The translations under genes and the position numbers were made by a program. A stretch of 64,000 nucleotides of DNA from Echinococcus granulosus (Eukaryota; Platyhelminthes; Cestoda; Cyclophyllidea; Taeniidae), in NCBI RefSeq assembly GCF_000524195.1, contig NW_020170449.1, forward strand, positions 294,976 to 358,975, written 5' to 3'. Each line of letters begins with the position of its first letter. Positions within the stretch are counted from its first letter, which is position 1. Shown one piece after another: positions 15,301 through 30,300 of the stretch. The notes under the pieces were generated by a model. That model was not told the DNA's origin. It did no database searches and saw only the letters and a list, made by a program, of their open reading frames with translations.

Positions 15301-18300
15301 CATATGTCAACTTGGTCTCAGCTGAGTCCTTCCACATGAAATCCGACTAGCCATCGAGATTAACGTAAGCTACTTGAAGAAAACTTCTCACACAAAATAC
15401 CGACTCGTGTATTGCTTTCGCTGTCTGCGCAGCTGCATTTATCTCATGAAGGAAATAGCATTCCCCAATAAAACGTATTTTTTTAGAATGATTTCTTTAC
15501 AAATAGAATTTAGTTAGCAGTAAAATCTTGTAGTGCTCCTAGACTTCTTTGCAGACGAGAGAAGCATAAAACTCGACCTGAAGGTGTATTGTCGACGTGC
15601 GGTGGGACTTGAATCTACTGATATGGCCTAGTGGCCAGATCGTCCGAAGGAGGTGGCTGGTTACCAAAATCGAGAGTTAGGTAAGCAATTAGCGTATTGC
15701 ATTGCTCCTCTCCTCTTTTGAGCATCGTCCTCGATGCTTCTAAGGTCAACCTTACGCGTTCGCCATCACATCGCACTCGGTACTATAAGGAAAACGTCCT
15801 CGTGCAAGCCGTGTCAGTCATCGAATTTCCATTCAAGTGAGGAGGAACTTGACTGCATCGTCTCCGATTCCTCTTGACTTTTCCACTGGATCTGGCGTTT
15901 TACCCTGTATGGATACTCGATTGGGGTATGGGGGATTGTGCTGGCCAACACGCATATCCATCGCTAGTCCTAGGACCGATGGTCTGAATGCGGAGTCATA
16001 AAACATAGGACGTAGTTCAGCATAATTTCGTGAGATAAGGTTTCGTGCTTATTTCTCCTTGCCAATTTGTTCTCTCTTTAGTGCTGGCCAGCCATATCTA
16101 TCTGAGCTCCATCAAGCTGATAGAGAAGTGGAGGAGGTATCTCGAGTTCACATAATTGCTATTTTTGTACAGGAACAGCAGACAGCTCCGTAACAAACCT
16201 TTCCAGTTGGTTCACGGCTAGTGCCGCACCAATTGTTAATGGCCTTCCTGCAAACCGCAGGGAAGGGGTAGTTGTCGAAGGTAGATGGCACTTTTAGCCC
16301 TTCTGTTAGGGATTGTCACCGATCTACACCTCCGCAGTGTTTCCGCTTTTGCTGCGCAAAGGTTTAGCACCCGGCGGTAAAAATCAGGCTCACTTTCCGC
16401 TACCGTCAATATAGCGCCCCGAGACTTCTCTAAAGACGAGAGAAGGCATAATACTCGGATAGAATATGCATTTTCAACATACAAAAGGGGATTGGGTCTA
16501 CCGGCAAGGCTCAAGGGGTCAGAGCCCTTGGCGAAGGGACAGCGGCGGAGCACCAAAGCGGCTCCTTTATCAAAACCGGGGGTTAAATAAACAACCGACC
16601 TATTACAGTCCAGTGAGATGATCCCCTTAAAATAGGGCTAATTCACATTCACGCAAAAAACCACAGTGATTTGGTTTACAACCAAAAGGGTATATTATTG
16701 CTTAAAAATTCGGCATTTTTTCAAACTCCTTTCGTAATTAACGAATTATTATGCAATGCGTTTGGAAGGAAAAGAATGACTAGACGTCATAGACCTACTC
16801 TTTGCGATTCACGCTTTCACTTCGTGAGTCAATTTTTGTTGCCTACGGGATTTTACTCCGTTGGGCACAAAAAACGCGCAACTTTACCCCAGTTGCAGTA
16901 GCACGGGCATGCCAGCGCAGAGTTGGCAGGGGACGCAATAATTGTGTTCCAAAGTCATTTTGGCGTGGTACAGGAAAAGCGTAACCGACTGTTTTGATTT
17001 GCAACTTTTCCGGAAAAGTTTTATTGGCGAGAAGGAGTAGTCTGTTTCATTTTTTACTACTTTGTTAGAAATTTGTCTTAAGGTGGATCTACTGCTGCAT
17101 TGCTTGCCGTTTATATCAGACTGTCATTCAAAAAGGGTTTTCTTTTTTTCACTTCGACAAGGCATCCTTCTAAGTCCCACCGATATGTGCTGAGCAGGTG
17201 CGTCGAAATCTCAGATTCACTACTTGTTTTTCGCACATTCTGCCGCCATCGTCTTTGATCCACTTTGGATGTAAAATTGCACGGAAGTGATTTTACTGGT
17301 TAACCCTCACCAGCTAAGTAGTAAGCCATCCATTTCCAAGGGCTCTGTGTCAGGTAGACGATATCTCGAACCTTTAAACCGCCCTTCGTTGCAATGAAAA
17401 CAGGTTAATTTTGAATACCCCGGTCGTTCGGTACCACCGTTTAATCAACGAGGAGTGGATTGCCAGCATTCATCAGCATTCTAATGTTAAACGCTTCTTG
17501 TATCAGCGGTGACGTAGTGATTTGTCGTGTGTATTAGAACGATTAATGTCCCAGCCTTCAATAGATGTCCTATTCCTTTGCACCTAAGCCTCAGGATGTG
17601 GCCACGTTGGAAGGTGTTTGCCCTATTTATGGACAAAACTGGGGGTTTATTTATATTTATCTATGCCTCTATATCGCAAAGGTAATGTTATGACTGCTTT
17701 CTTTTTACAAAACTGGGGTTTATCTTTAATGGTGCCATGTTAGCACGCATGTTTTCAGCCTTAGAGGAAAATCGGACACCGTGGTTAGGAGCTTTGCTTT
17801 GGTGTGCCAAAAATGCCAAAAAATATTATTTCTGTCAAATTAAAAACATTCTATATCTATTTAATCCATTAATGATACGATTTGGCGCAACCACTTATCA
17901 CAAACTGATGAGGGACACGTGTCACACATGTGTGACGTCCTAAAGTTAAGGTAGGAGAGAACCTATATGGGTGATATTTTGAACAACCGTTTTGACTGAT
18001 TCTGCAGTTTATACTTTTAAAATTATCGAAGAAGTTCTATAAAAGAAATTGGACTCTCCATATTTACTGACATATTACTTTTGGGCGGTATTGGAATTGA
18101 CAAAACTCCGTTTTTCTTTTGTGTGTATATTGTTAACAGTTTTGCAAAACTGTGAAAGATAAACATCAATACCTCAATCAGGTTTAACTGTTCGACATTT
18201 TTGTATGAGATCTTGTACCTTAGATGGCACTTAATGGGGAAAAAACGTTGACATTGATTGGTTGATTTGTAAATTATTAGGGATTTTTTAATCGGGGAAT

Positions 18301-21300
18301 TTGAGCCATGACATTACAGAGTCAGAAAACAAGATCATTTGCATCGTGGAGAAATAAGTTGACAACAAATATATTACTTTTACTCGGCATTTCTGATGTT
18401 ATCCAAATGTGTTCTTACTTATTTTCACCTATCACTAAATAATGAAAAGTAGCATGATTATGGACACAATATTCGTGACATGTTTCACTCACTTAAATTG
18501 TCAAAATTGGACACTTGTACCAAAAGTGCCACAAAATTTGACATGCCTTGCGCACAAGTTTAACACCTCAATGTACGCGTTGCTTAAAATACGTTTTTCA
18601 GATAAGTTCCAAGCAAGGGTGTGCATTTCTCTCGACCGCAAACCTTCGTGTGGGAGCCTGGGATCACTCTGATTGCGACAAAACACGGATAGGCTTCGGT
18701 TGTGAGGTCCCATTGAATTCTGTGTCGTCCCTGAACTCCACTATCCGCCTTGAGGGTGCTCAACCCGCCTGGACTAAGGAAAATAATGCAGCTGGCCAGA
18801 TTTGCTACTTGGGCACGTGCTATCGTCTTCTTCCAAGCTTTCCTATGGAACTTGGATTCGATGAGGCAAAGGAGTTATGCGGTGATGCTGCAGTTGCTCT
18901 GCCACGTAACCCTCTAGAACTGATATTCCTCGTAGATCGTCTAGCTAATGCATCCGTGTCAACCCGCGCTTGGATTGGGGTTGAGGTCACAAACACCCAG
19001 GTATGTGATATAGCTACTCCTAAAAACTATTGTTTAAATGCTACTGAAAACTTATTTATTCGTTTTTAAATCAGGATCGATTAGAGTTTCCAAGAACCTC
19101 CTCTGTGACGCCCTGGCTCACAGCGGCCATCCATCGCTCTCATCCGGCTTTTCTCATTCCACCATCCAATCAATCAGAAACCTTCTGCCTTCAAGTACAC
19201 GTCAATTTCACCTCCACCTCGCCTTTCCTCGTAATGCCTTGCGTGGGTGATGATGATGAAGAAGCGGAGGAGGAAGAAGACGCTACCTTGGTGACGGCCT
19301 TTTGTGCCACTCCAGAGCCGTCATATCCTGGAAGCTGTCCTGATGGTGAGGGTAGTGGTGAAAGTGTGGAATGGCATGCATTTGGTGACAAGTGCTTTGC
19401 AGTCATGAGAGACTGCGAGGGTGACTCGGTACCGGCAAGTTTGAAGACGCCAGAATTGGATGCTTTTGCCGCTTGGCTATTACCTTCCAATCTCCGTTCT
19501 GGTACGGATTTTTGTCATAAATTCTATTTCTTATTCACCCTATTGCCCTGGCCACAGCTGGTTCTAAGCAGCTGAAATAGTCCTTACATCCAACAATACC
19601 GCTTTGGACCACAAGTTTTTCAAAATAATATTGCTGTCTTTCAGCTGCAGTTTTCAATTCAATGTTAAATTCACTGGTATACTACCGCCTACCTGACTAG
19701 TTTGGATCCAAGAGTAAAGTAATTATAATGCTATTCCTCAGACTACCGAATCTCCATAACTAATAGTACTCTTGTTGGCAATTATTTCTTGTGATTTTGA
19801 GCTGTCATTAGTGTTGTGTCATCCGCCGTATATCCTCAGATTTACGTTATATGATCATAAAGAAGGTTTTCTTCCATCATTGTGATGGTGTAGAGGCTTC
19901 AAGTCCCCCAACTTAATACAGAGCGAAAATGAGGTGCTTTAGATTGTTTGACCTCACACATATTTTGTCTAAGATGATTCCATGAGTTTTTTGATAAAAA
20001 CTCGGTAGAATAACATAAACACTGCCAATTTAATTACCTTAATACAATTTTCCGCTTAACTAATGTCTTAAATAGTAACAAACTTCGCTAAAAGGCGTAG
20101 CAAAATAGTAGTGTGCTTTAATTATGAAGTTACTCAAATGCACCCAAAAGAGCTAAAGGTGATTTGAATTTGGGCCAGTCGTCCTTGTCAAGGTGGGTTT
20201 GTGTAATCGGTACTTCCTGTACCCCCATTTACACCTACATTGCGTGGTTTTCGTGCGCCTTGGATGTTGGTACTGAACCGAGTACACTTTAAAAAGCCTT
20301 TTAATTTACTTTAAAATCTCCGTTTATATTTACGCACTGATAGCCTCCCGATTCATTAGTTAATCATCCAGGAATTCTACAAGTTATGCAAACTTTTATC
20401 TCCTTTTCCTTATCCTAAAAAGGCTTATACTGTCCTGCAAAATCAGACTCATGAGTACTCTACCCACGTAGCCTCGACGATGCTTGAATACCGTAGGAAA
20501 TTTGTTTTTAGATGACACAAAAGATATGTAAAATCATTTCATGGCGTAAATTTATTTCTAGATGACGAGGTACTCATTGGTGGAATCGTAAATACAACCT
20601 CACCATTAACAATCACCTGGTATGTTTGCCTATAAGATCACTCTACTGCTAATCTCACTAAAGTGAGAATTGAGTGATGAACTTCATTTTTTACAGGCTT
20701 GATGGGTCCGTTACTGAGGGATTTAACCGGCTCAAGCCATCATTTCTGCAACACCCAGTCTCCAGAGACGGACTCTGTTTGGCAATCCAGCCAGGCTCAG
20801 GATGGTGGGTTTTGCGCCAATGCAAAGGACAAAGCGCTCCTCGCCTAACCCTTTGCAGCATTCCTATAAAACCTCAAAATCATACCACTACCATCGGTCC
20901 CCCCGTGCGTGAGTCTGAGTAAGCTGCTACTTCTAGTGAATCAGTGATTTGCTTTTGGGCGCTCACTGGATTTATCGAATGAAAAAACTCACAGACCAAT
21001 GTGTCCAGAGGACTACTTCCCTCATCACCGAAACAATGGGTCCGTGGTCTGTTATCGCGTAGTCCTCGGTGGAGCTCGATCCCACGGTCACGATTGGAGA
21101 GCAGCTGAACGCGCCTGTAGAGCAGTCGCCTTGGGCGGAGATCAAAAAGTTCGTTGGCGAGGTAATTTGGCAAGTTTACCGAACAAGGAAACCTCTGACG
21201 ATGTCATTGCTCTGCTTCAACAGAACGCCTTTACGGTGGGAATATGGGTAAGCCTCTCTAACCAAAGCATTTTCGCCCATGCGTTTGAGTGGCAGCGACA

Positions 21301-24300
21301 TTGTATTCCATAAATAGGATGGAACAAATAATCTACCTGCGCATATGCTGAGACCCTCCGAGTTCATTTGGCTTGGACTTTCAAAGTCGGAGGACAAACT
21401 CTTCTGGAACAATTGGACTGATGGTTCCACTGGAAATCCTACATTTTACGATAATCGCACCCGCCAAAATCAATCATTTTTCTCCGACAGTTCTGGCTAT
21501 TTCTTTGATTACGGTACCTGTATTGCATTGCATCTGCTTTCAGGTTAGTTTTACCATGCTCTGTGAGCTAAATGAAAAAACCTCTATTGAGGATAAAAGA
21601 TAGGTCCATTCGCCTTCAGGCTACTGGTACCCCCTGAGGTGTACCCTCGATCTGGGCTATATTTGTCAAGCGACTTTAGCTCCTGATAGCGAGACAGAAG
21701 GTGGTGTTGACCACTTTGACATCCCAAGTTGTCTCATCTCGTCAAAATCACGAAACGCCGGTCCTTCTGTTGAGACTGGTTTCATCCATGACCCTAATGT
21801 TGACTGTGTTGTGCCAGGATTTACCTATTTTAATGGTCAATGCTTTCGAGTGAGTTTAGATTTCGCTCTATATTCATTAAAATTCCTTTTAAAAAGTGAT
21901 AACCGTGGTCTAGAAGTAGTGACGCTTAGCCTCTACAACACCCAAACAATTATGAAAGTTTGACGAAAAATATTACAGATATCGTCTCCCAATATAATTA
22001 CCTAAAGTTAGGTACCAGTTGGTAATACGATAATTTAAATTGGATTGAATTTGCTCATAGACGTTCCATGACAAATTCATGACATTTGCGGAGGCGCAGG
22101 CCCACTGTCACGACATCGGTTCGCCGTACTCTCGCAACGGCAAAGCCGGCCTGGCTATCTTCCGCTCAGAGGCTGATCAGCGTACGTCCACGCTACTTTT
22201 TTGACATGAGTAGAGTGGTCATCCATCCACAGTGGAGGCTAAATCCAAGATTTCGATAGTAGCATTTAAATTTGAATCACACGCCGTATTCAGACTCTCT
22301 GCCATGGATTTTGATGGATTGTTCATACCACACCTTTCGACGAAGGAGTCAATTTGAACGAGTTAAGAGCTATATTTTAATCCTTGCCTTGTCTCCGGTC
22401 TTACTACCTTATTCATCCTTTCACAGCTGTGAAGGAAGGTATTTACTCGGAACGATGGTACTTACTCAGGAAATGCCCATTTTCGTAGCCTCAAAGACAG
22501 TGCAATGTGTATTTATCCACAAATAGTCTTATCAATAGTAGCGCAGACCACATCATTGAAGTGATAGTCGGCTTATGCAAGACTGAAAATGCTTGCGTGT
22601 TCAAACATAGTTAGAAAATTACTATACTCTTTGACCTTTCCCCTCCTCCCAATACATCTTCTGTGGTGCCTCTCTTAGTCACTCTTCTACTTCAGCTGTC
22701 ACAGGGTCTCCAATGAATCATAACTAACAAATGAAGATGATACGATATAAGGTAGTTGGTCGAGGTGGTATTTCTTGATGTCACGTCTTCTGTTGGGCGA
22801 AATGCGTCAGAGAGGCATCCATTTGGGAATTAATGCTGTAGTCTGGTCGATGTTTTACAGTAAACGCATTCTTTATGTCAATCTCATATCACAGTCATAT
22901 AACACTGCTCTCCTAACAATGGTGTGAGCATCCCCTTAAGGACTGTTTCGATTCTTTTAAACCTGTTTTCACTCCATTGGTGGCAAGTAGACAGTACTTA
23001 ATACTGAAGTTGTCGCTGAAATTCGATACAATTTTGATAGCTATACCGCTTTAAACCTCTGCAAGTTCAGCTACTCATTAAAGACGCCTTTTTCATGATG
23101 TAATATTCAGACATTGCAATCGGGATCGTTACAATTTTTGAATATCGGCCTATCACTGATACCATCGTGGTGTCCGAGCTATCCTTGAAGTCATTATCTA
23201 GCGTACAATTTCGGCAGTAATGTGCACAGAAGGGTTGCCAGAATAGTAGCATGGTAGCACCATCTTGGTCTTGGTCCACTTTTAGTTCACTTATTCCCAA
23301 GATTGACGTATGTAGTGATGTTACTTCAGTGTTTGTGGCTAGCCAATTGTCACGTCTGCCGCGGATGCCAGCCTCCCCCGGGTTCTACGGACGCGGATCA
23401 GCAATTTACGACCGACTGGAGGTGATTTGGCGACGCTATCATTGGGTCGGTCTCTTCCACTATCGCCACACTTTCCATTCCGTTGATGAGCGGGTGCCCT
23501 GCTACATTGCGCATGAGCTCAACCGAGTAAGGACTGCTTAAAATATTACTGAAGTTAACAAGACTATATTGTAGTCCAAAAGGATACTCTATTGTATCGT
23601 AAGCATTTTCTATCCGCATTATCGTCTGTCGAGCGCTATAGTGGTTAGTTTTTTGGAATTGTGCTAGTTTGGAATCTAAGCGTGATCCTCGGTTCTTGGT
23701 GGAATCAGCGATGACGCCCCTAAGTTGGCATGCACGTTACCAGCGTCACTCATTGGCGAGATCTCGATTCTTGTGCTTGAAGCTTGCGTCACACATATAT
23801 GGCGGCATGTTCTCTTTGTCGGTTAACTACAATTGTGGTCGGGAGAAAGCTGAGGTGATCAAAGGTTTTAACAGAATTTCATTTATTTTTCATAGAAATG
23901 TTGGGAAAAGTGTGGTTTCATTGGATTGTTGTTTCATGACTAATAAGAAAAAAAATTTGGACTAATTAATCCAACTTTTGTACTCTGTTATACTTTTCAT
24001 AATGCTTAAGAATATCAATACAGTTACCAATTGCTAATATTTATGCAGTTTATGGTACCAGTTGTGGCCCCACAATAGCCGACTGGAGAGAGATCAAAAC
24101 GCTTAGCGAAGATGTGGCATATTGGAGGTCTCCCCCGCATTATGGCAGACAGAAAACCTATAGATATAAGGGTGGCTGTGTTTAAGAAGGCTAGGACCGG
24201 TGACTGGGGCCCACCACTATCAACATCTTTGAGAGGGAGAGGCAGAATTGCGAGCGTCTTTTTCATGTTGATCCCATGTTGTGACTGCGGTTTTCTATAC

Positions 24301-27300
24301 CAGGTGCTACCCCATCGCTCCGGGTTTCGCGTCTTCTCGTTGACAAGATACTTTTCCCATAACTACACAGTGTTGCGTGCATACACACAGTCAATATTAC
24401 TATCATAGCCTGTCCTATTGAGTCATGGTGTCTGGACCGGCTTACGGCATGTACATTGGCAGCAGACTGGTAATAGGGTGCACCTGATACTCAATATTGT
24501 ATATAGTACCGTGATGGCATTCTTTGTAGGTTTAAAATCAAGAATTTTGGTTGGAGTCGAACGCCCTTTGTAAGATTATCATCAGCTGTTCAGTGAGGGC
24601 AGACATAAACCACCTGCAAGGCTATCCAAACACCTAATTTCTGAATTTAATAGCCGCTGGCCTCGTCAGCCGGGGGTCCGCTGTGCGTTTCTATTACGGG
24701 TGTTCCCGACACAGAACACTTTGCGAGTCTCACTTTCGACATCGGCTGCAACGAGAGTCTCCCATTTGTCTGCTCGTTCGAGCCCTCACCGACCCGTTTG
24801 ACGACAAAATCTTCCACCTCAGTCTGCCCCAAGGGATATGCTACTCACAATGCTGCCACTGGTAAGCATCGTTACTTTGGTAATGCATTGATACCACCTC
24901 AGAACCACCTCGTTTCCCCATTGTTAGGTGCTATCTCAGTAGTATAACCGATGGAAAGTTGAGTCACTTCAAAGCACGACTGAGTAAGCTACTGAATTGA
25001 GTTAGGATACCTTTTTATTAGCATAATAGTAAGAAGGCTCGATTGCTTTGAATCACCTAGGTTTTAATCGTGCCTTCATTAGATAATCGCTGTTTAATTA
25101 ATGTAATGGTGGAAGGTTTTTGTTACTTTGGAGTATTGTTCTGCGGTTGAAATGATCCTTACATTAGTACATTTTCCTTCGCTGATGGATTCTATTTCAG
25201 TAGCATGTCGAGAGAGTAACTTTGCTATTTTGAAGCACTCTGGAGATGAAGCATCGTCTCCATCGGTAGGGGCTAGTCCAGGAGTCAACGGAGAGATTAA
25301 GCAACGTGAAATACTGAATATCGGTTGTGTCAAACTAGTAGTCTAAACTCCGGTCTCGCTTCTCACAAGTTACTAGATTAAATGTGGCAACTTTTTGGGA
25401 ATGCTGTTGCTCTCTTGAACTCCAGGTGACCACTGTTATCGATTTATGGGGGAGTGGATGGGGTCCTACGAGGAGGCCACGGCAATGTGTGCCCAAACCG
25501 CTGCTGGAGCGAGATTGGCGGCTCTAACAACTCCCTTCACCGTTGCGTGGATGCGCGCCCACCTTCCTTCTGATTACACCGCCACTGGTAAGAAGAACTC
25601 GTTCTCTTTTAACTTCTGGAAGCAGTGTGGCTTTGCGTTCATTTTGAATTGCTCTAATTCTTGGCCTAGGATACTTCTGGTCCCAGGATAAGCATACCTT
25701 TATTTGTTGAAGAAGCAGAAGTAATGTCTGCCAATGTCGCAATAGGACACCACTTCCCGGCTGTGGTGGTCTTTTTCCATCTGTTGAATAAGATTATCCA
25801 ACATGCTAAGATAGTGCGGAAAAGAATGCTCATCATCAACGTTGGGCGCTCGCATTGTGGCGAAACTAATTTGTCATTCAACTACCGCTAGCCCTCGCTG
25901 GTTCAATACTTTGCCCACTGTCGCCAAAATGACTTTAATGTAGCTGACAGTACTTTTTAAGCCAAAGCTTTGAGTAGTACCAGATCCAATCAGCTTCACC
26001 AGTGATTGTATACTGCCAGTCGGTGACAAACACCTACTTTACGTTTTTTCAGTCACCCATCTTCAAATGGCACTATTGCCAACTCGATTTCTCGTATCAC
26101 TTGCGGGGCTCCTGACTAAAATATCCCAGCAGATGGCCTGACGGAACTACTCATTTGCGCTTTCTTCCTTAAGGTATGCTACCATGGGAGTCAGTTCCAC
26201 ACTGGATTGGCTTGAAACTCCGGGCGCGTGATGAATCATCGTGGCGGTGGGCCAACGGGCTTCCAGTGACTCACACGCGCTGGTCCTCTCAGCCAGTCGA
26301 TGTCGTGAATTCGGCCACGGACATGTGCTTTGCTTTTGCAAAGGTGAGTGCAAGATCACTGAAGGCTGAGGCATCCGCTACCGACGTCCCGGAAGCAGAT
26401 TAACCACCGCACTCTTAAACTGGCTAAACCGACTGCTCATCCCAGAAGTGGAATTATTCCCATCCTCGTCGGGAAAATCCGCCAAATTTTTTGCCGTTTT
26501 AACCTTAATCCGTTTCTGACGCGCGACTTGGTGCGTCACAAATATATGACGCCAGGTAGAAATGGGAATTACGGCGTTGCGTATGTGTAACGCTGTTATA
26601 GTTTTCATCGAGGCCATCATTCACTTTTATTTTTTTTTCTAAATTCGCGTACTACGCAGTTATGCATTAGGGTTACTCTGTTTGTGCTGCATCTATCGCA
26701 TTACCCCTGAATACGCTATAGGGTGTTTATCTTTGCCAATGACCTCACTATAGCCATAAAAGGGTCAGCGGACGAGTAGGTGTAAGTGACGTGGCTAGAA
26801 ATCTATCCCTTGGCCTTAGAGCTCGAGTTATGAAAAGTTAAAAGTGCCCACGCAATTGTGTTGACAATAAGACCAAATGCCTTTCTGTTGCATAGGCTTC
26901 CTCTTCACCGGGCCACTGTTTTCGGTGTTTCCTGCGGTTGTACCTATATACCAACTATTAGAATGGTATTCAAAGTAATTGAAGTTAACTAGAAAGCAGA
27001 TGCGATGATAGCACGGTGGATGCCCGTTACCGTGAGAGGGCTTCCGATTTTACTAACAATTGCGTGAATCGCTTTGTAGGAGGTCAAGTATAGTCTTCCT
27101 TTCCATTTGACGCCATCTTAATACTAGCCAGCCGCCTATTTGGGATGACATCAATCCTTATTCTGGACTTTGAGCGGTCTGGTACTAATCAAGATGCAAA
27201 ACTTATAAGTGGAGTGATCGAGACGGTTTTTTGAGCTCTTCTGTGGTGAAGCTCTGCAGATTTAACCAATCACAGATGCCTTTCCTGTCAAGATCGTGTG

Positions 27301-30300
27301 TGCTAACTAACTGTTCCATTTAGACCTGAGCCTTATTTGTTGCGTCAGACGAAGTTGCCACATGGACGGTGTTGGGGACAGCCTACCGCGCTGTAACCAA
27401 TTTTGTCCTTAAGCTAACTCCGAGTATTCACTTTCGAGCGGATTAGAGGCGTTCCATTATGATAAAAAAACGAAGACACATTAATGTAGCTCAGTTCAGG
27501 CTCTGTGTCCATTTACCTTCTTACAAAGAGGAATAATTCATATAGCCACTCAAATGTCACGTCTAAATCCTTTTTGAGTGTTCATCGCGTCACCATCATC
27601 TCTCTTGTAGGGACGTGTGCTTTGCGAATTCAGCGTGATGAGAGGGAACTTATTCCTATTTCTTGTAATGCAAAACAGGCGACAGACGATGGAGTGTAAT
27701 CCGTCTATCATTAGTTTGACACTGTGTCTTCGTTCCAATATGACTTCGCTGCCTCGTTTCGGAATATCGCTTTACACCAGCTAGCCTTTTGCTGATGTTA
27801 TACTTGGGATTGTCTTTGGAGAGGCAACGAACGCCGTAGCTATCCGTCGCTTCTTTGAATTCTTCGCAAGCAAAGTAAACCTTTTAGGGCCATTTAACAC
27901 TTAAGCTATTCCTAGGGTTGGAATGCCTTACACATACAACCTATATTCTTTCGTTTCTAGTCTATTTCGATGACAAGCTATGAGTTGGATATGATCACTG
28001 TGAACTGCTCACGACGTCTGTCACCATTGTGCGAGGCCGATCCCCTTGTCGAGCTTCCCATTTCTATGTCAAAACCAGACGAAAGCTACTTGGCGGCCGA
28101 CCAACACGATTACATTGGACGTCTTGCCAAGTCGGCATCGGGGAAAGCGTAAGTGAACGAGCGAAATATTTCAGTGTTTGTGTTTATATCCTCGAGGGAA
28201 CGGTACAGTCTTCCGAAAATGATGACTTTTATGTAGGTTTACAAACTTGTGACTCTTGTGACCACCTAATTCACAGGTCAGGATTTATTTTTAAAAGTTA
28301 AAATATGCGTTGAAGTAGGACGCATTGCAACTTGTAGGAGCTTGTGTAACACGACTGCTTTTGTGCACTTTAAAGCTTAGTTATTTGTCCGTCTTGCATT
28401 ACGGTACTCTTTATTGTGCTCCCTACAAATTTCCCCACACCTCATAATTTCAGTCGAACTAGATATGATTCAAGCCTGCCCCTGAAATTTGTTGCATAAC
28501 ACGCGGAGAAAGTGTGTTGACGTAACTTTCGCACAGGATAGGTTTTACCTAACCGACCAGGTAATGGTTCATTTAAAGATAGAGGTATCGCGTTGGGGAG
28601 GACTCTCTACTCATTTACGAGAACAGTGGAAAGTGATTGGAGACTGCCGTATCAAGACCGGCTTTTAGTAGTGGTGAGCGAGGGTGACGATGAAACAATG
28701 GGCTTACAGTTAAATAAACTGCGGAGGGAGAGGCGTAGACACTACTGGGCCAGTGAGTGTCTCATGCTGTGTGTCGTGTGTTAATTGATGACAGCGGCTT
28801 CTGTTCCTCACTTCTTTCACGTAAGCTGTAAAATACACTGTGGATTTTAGATCGTTTGTTGACTTACTGACTTGTGATTAGAAATGGATTTTATGTTCCA
28901 ACATTCGATGATTGGTTGTCCCCAAACGATCAATTCACTTCCAAATCATGCAACACCCCATAATCAGAAGGCTAAGCTTTGTCTGTGTGGGTGCGTCTTG
29001 GCAGTTGACTGCAGACGGAGTTGATAACTAGAAAGTTCTTTCATGAGGCTCAACAATAAGTGCTGCTGCTGCTGTTTATCTACTTGACGCATCTGAAACC
29101 ACCGGGGCTAGTCAATCAGTAGGAGGAAAGTCCCACTCTCATTCTTACCACAAAACGCCCGACCTCATGTCTCCCATTGCCATCAAGCCTACTCGTGAGA
29201 AGATCTACACTCTGGGATAGAGGAGAGGAAGAGAGGGAGACACTCTCTCATCCTTATCTCATTTCCCTTAGTCCCTTCGTGTTTCGTCGGTCATCACCTT
29301 TTTTAGCATTGGGCATTCACTCGCGAAATCTCATGGACAGCTGAGACGTCTACGAATGTGTTGTCAAAATATTGTTAAAATAAAAAAAAGGAATGGCCAG
29401 AGTGATCTGCTAGCGGTTTTGGCTAATGGAACTAAGTGCGGTAGAAGTCACTGTACAGTAGTGAAATATTTAACAGATTTAAACCTTTTAAAAACGGATT
29501 TATCTCCGACTATTATTGTGAAGTCCTTAGCCGTGGTGGTTTCTAATATTCCCAGCCAGCAGTATGGTAGCCACTTCGATTCGTGGAACGTTTGCATGAT
29601 CCTGGGCGCCAAGTTGACGTATAACTTATCGTATGATGGAATTGATCAGGAAACGAATCATGCAGCACTCCGAGGCGTCTCTGAAGACTGATGAGGGCAT
29701 TATACTCGGATAGAATATGCATATTCTGCATGGAGTAGGGCATGGGGCTACTCTCATGACCCGAAAGGCCAGCCCACCCGACGCAGGTAGAATGACAAAG
29801 CACCCAAGTAGCCCCTTTATCAAAACCGAGAGTTAAACAAACAGTAGACGTATCGCATAGCCCCTCTGCCCTTTAGAGCGTCGTACCTGGCGCTCCCCTT
29901 GGTCAACCGCCGTGCCAGCCATCACAATGCGATCGGTGCTGCAAGAAAGACACTCACGAGCCAATCGTGCCGGTTATCAAATATCCATGAAACTGAAGCG
30001 ATACTTCATTGCAACGCCACGGATCTCTTGTGGCATTTCTGCTGGATGTGGAGTTTCAACCTCTATGCGAACTGTATCGGGGGACAGAGGATGGAGGTAA
30101 CACTACCATTTGAGAACAATGGGAATTTTAGGATTCAATGGGCTGTGTCTGTTACAGCATGTGGGTTTTCGCAGGACGTTTCAAAACTCCCTGAAATTCG
30201 TTTATTTCAAACGGTAAAACCAAATAGTCCCGCTTTGGCTTGAATGACATTGGTTTAAATGGGATTTTGAGTAATGAAGCTATGCCTGAATCCACGGGGA

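Larger units (their letters stand above)
6406..18703 (+). other. CTLD 1 of the receptor (exons 1-4)
   Basis: This domain opens with ECPNGFFRISNSCYF at the end of the 6365-6447 exon. It continues with a W-S-E-A-R-K-Q-C helix in the 8736 exon and VWIGL plus a W-rich loop (SNWAPD) in the 12306 exon. It closes with WDHSDC and the last cysteine (GFGCEV) in the 18602 exon. The order matches the C-type lectin fold. There is no EPN or QPD triplet, and WND is replaced by WDH, so classical calcium-dependent sugar binding is not predicted. The domain is spread over about 12 kb because its introns are 2.3, 3.5 and 6.1 kb long. Confidence 0.85.

Noticed and set aside
15618..15650. tRNA A-box-like sequence (TGGCCTAGTGGCC)
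   Set aside because: It lies inside the terminal repeat of the TRIM-like element at the same place as GGC-TGGCC/CAGAGGCC blocks in other copies. No B-box or cloverleaf follows.
20881..20922. GT at 20905 as donor for the exon starting 20697
   Set aside because: It would give phase 0 and a frame clash with the next exon. The GTAAGC donor 14 nt later gives phase 2 and reads into the CTLD 4 cysteine.
23669..23965. 98-codon frame between CTLD 5 exons
   Set aside because: The exons ending 23526 and starting 24654 join directly in phase 0 and complete the CTLD. Inserting this frame would break the domain.
29062..29076. Short TGC triplet repeat
   Set aside because: Only about five units, non-coding, with no associated structure.
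29356..29691. 111-codon frame taken as a single coding unit
   Set aside because: Only its part at 29531-29618 has splice sites with the right phases. The end runs into the TRIM-like element.
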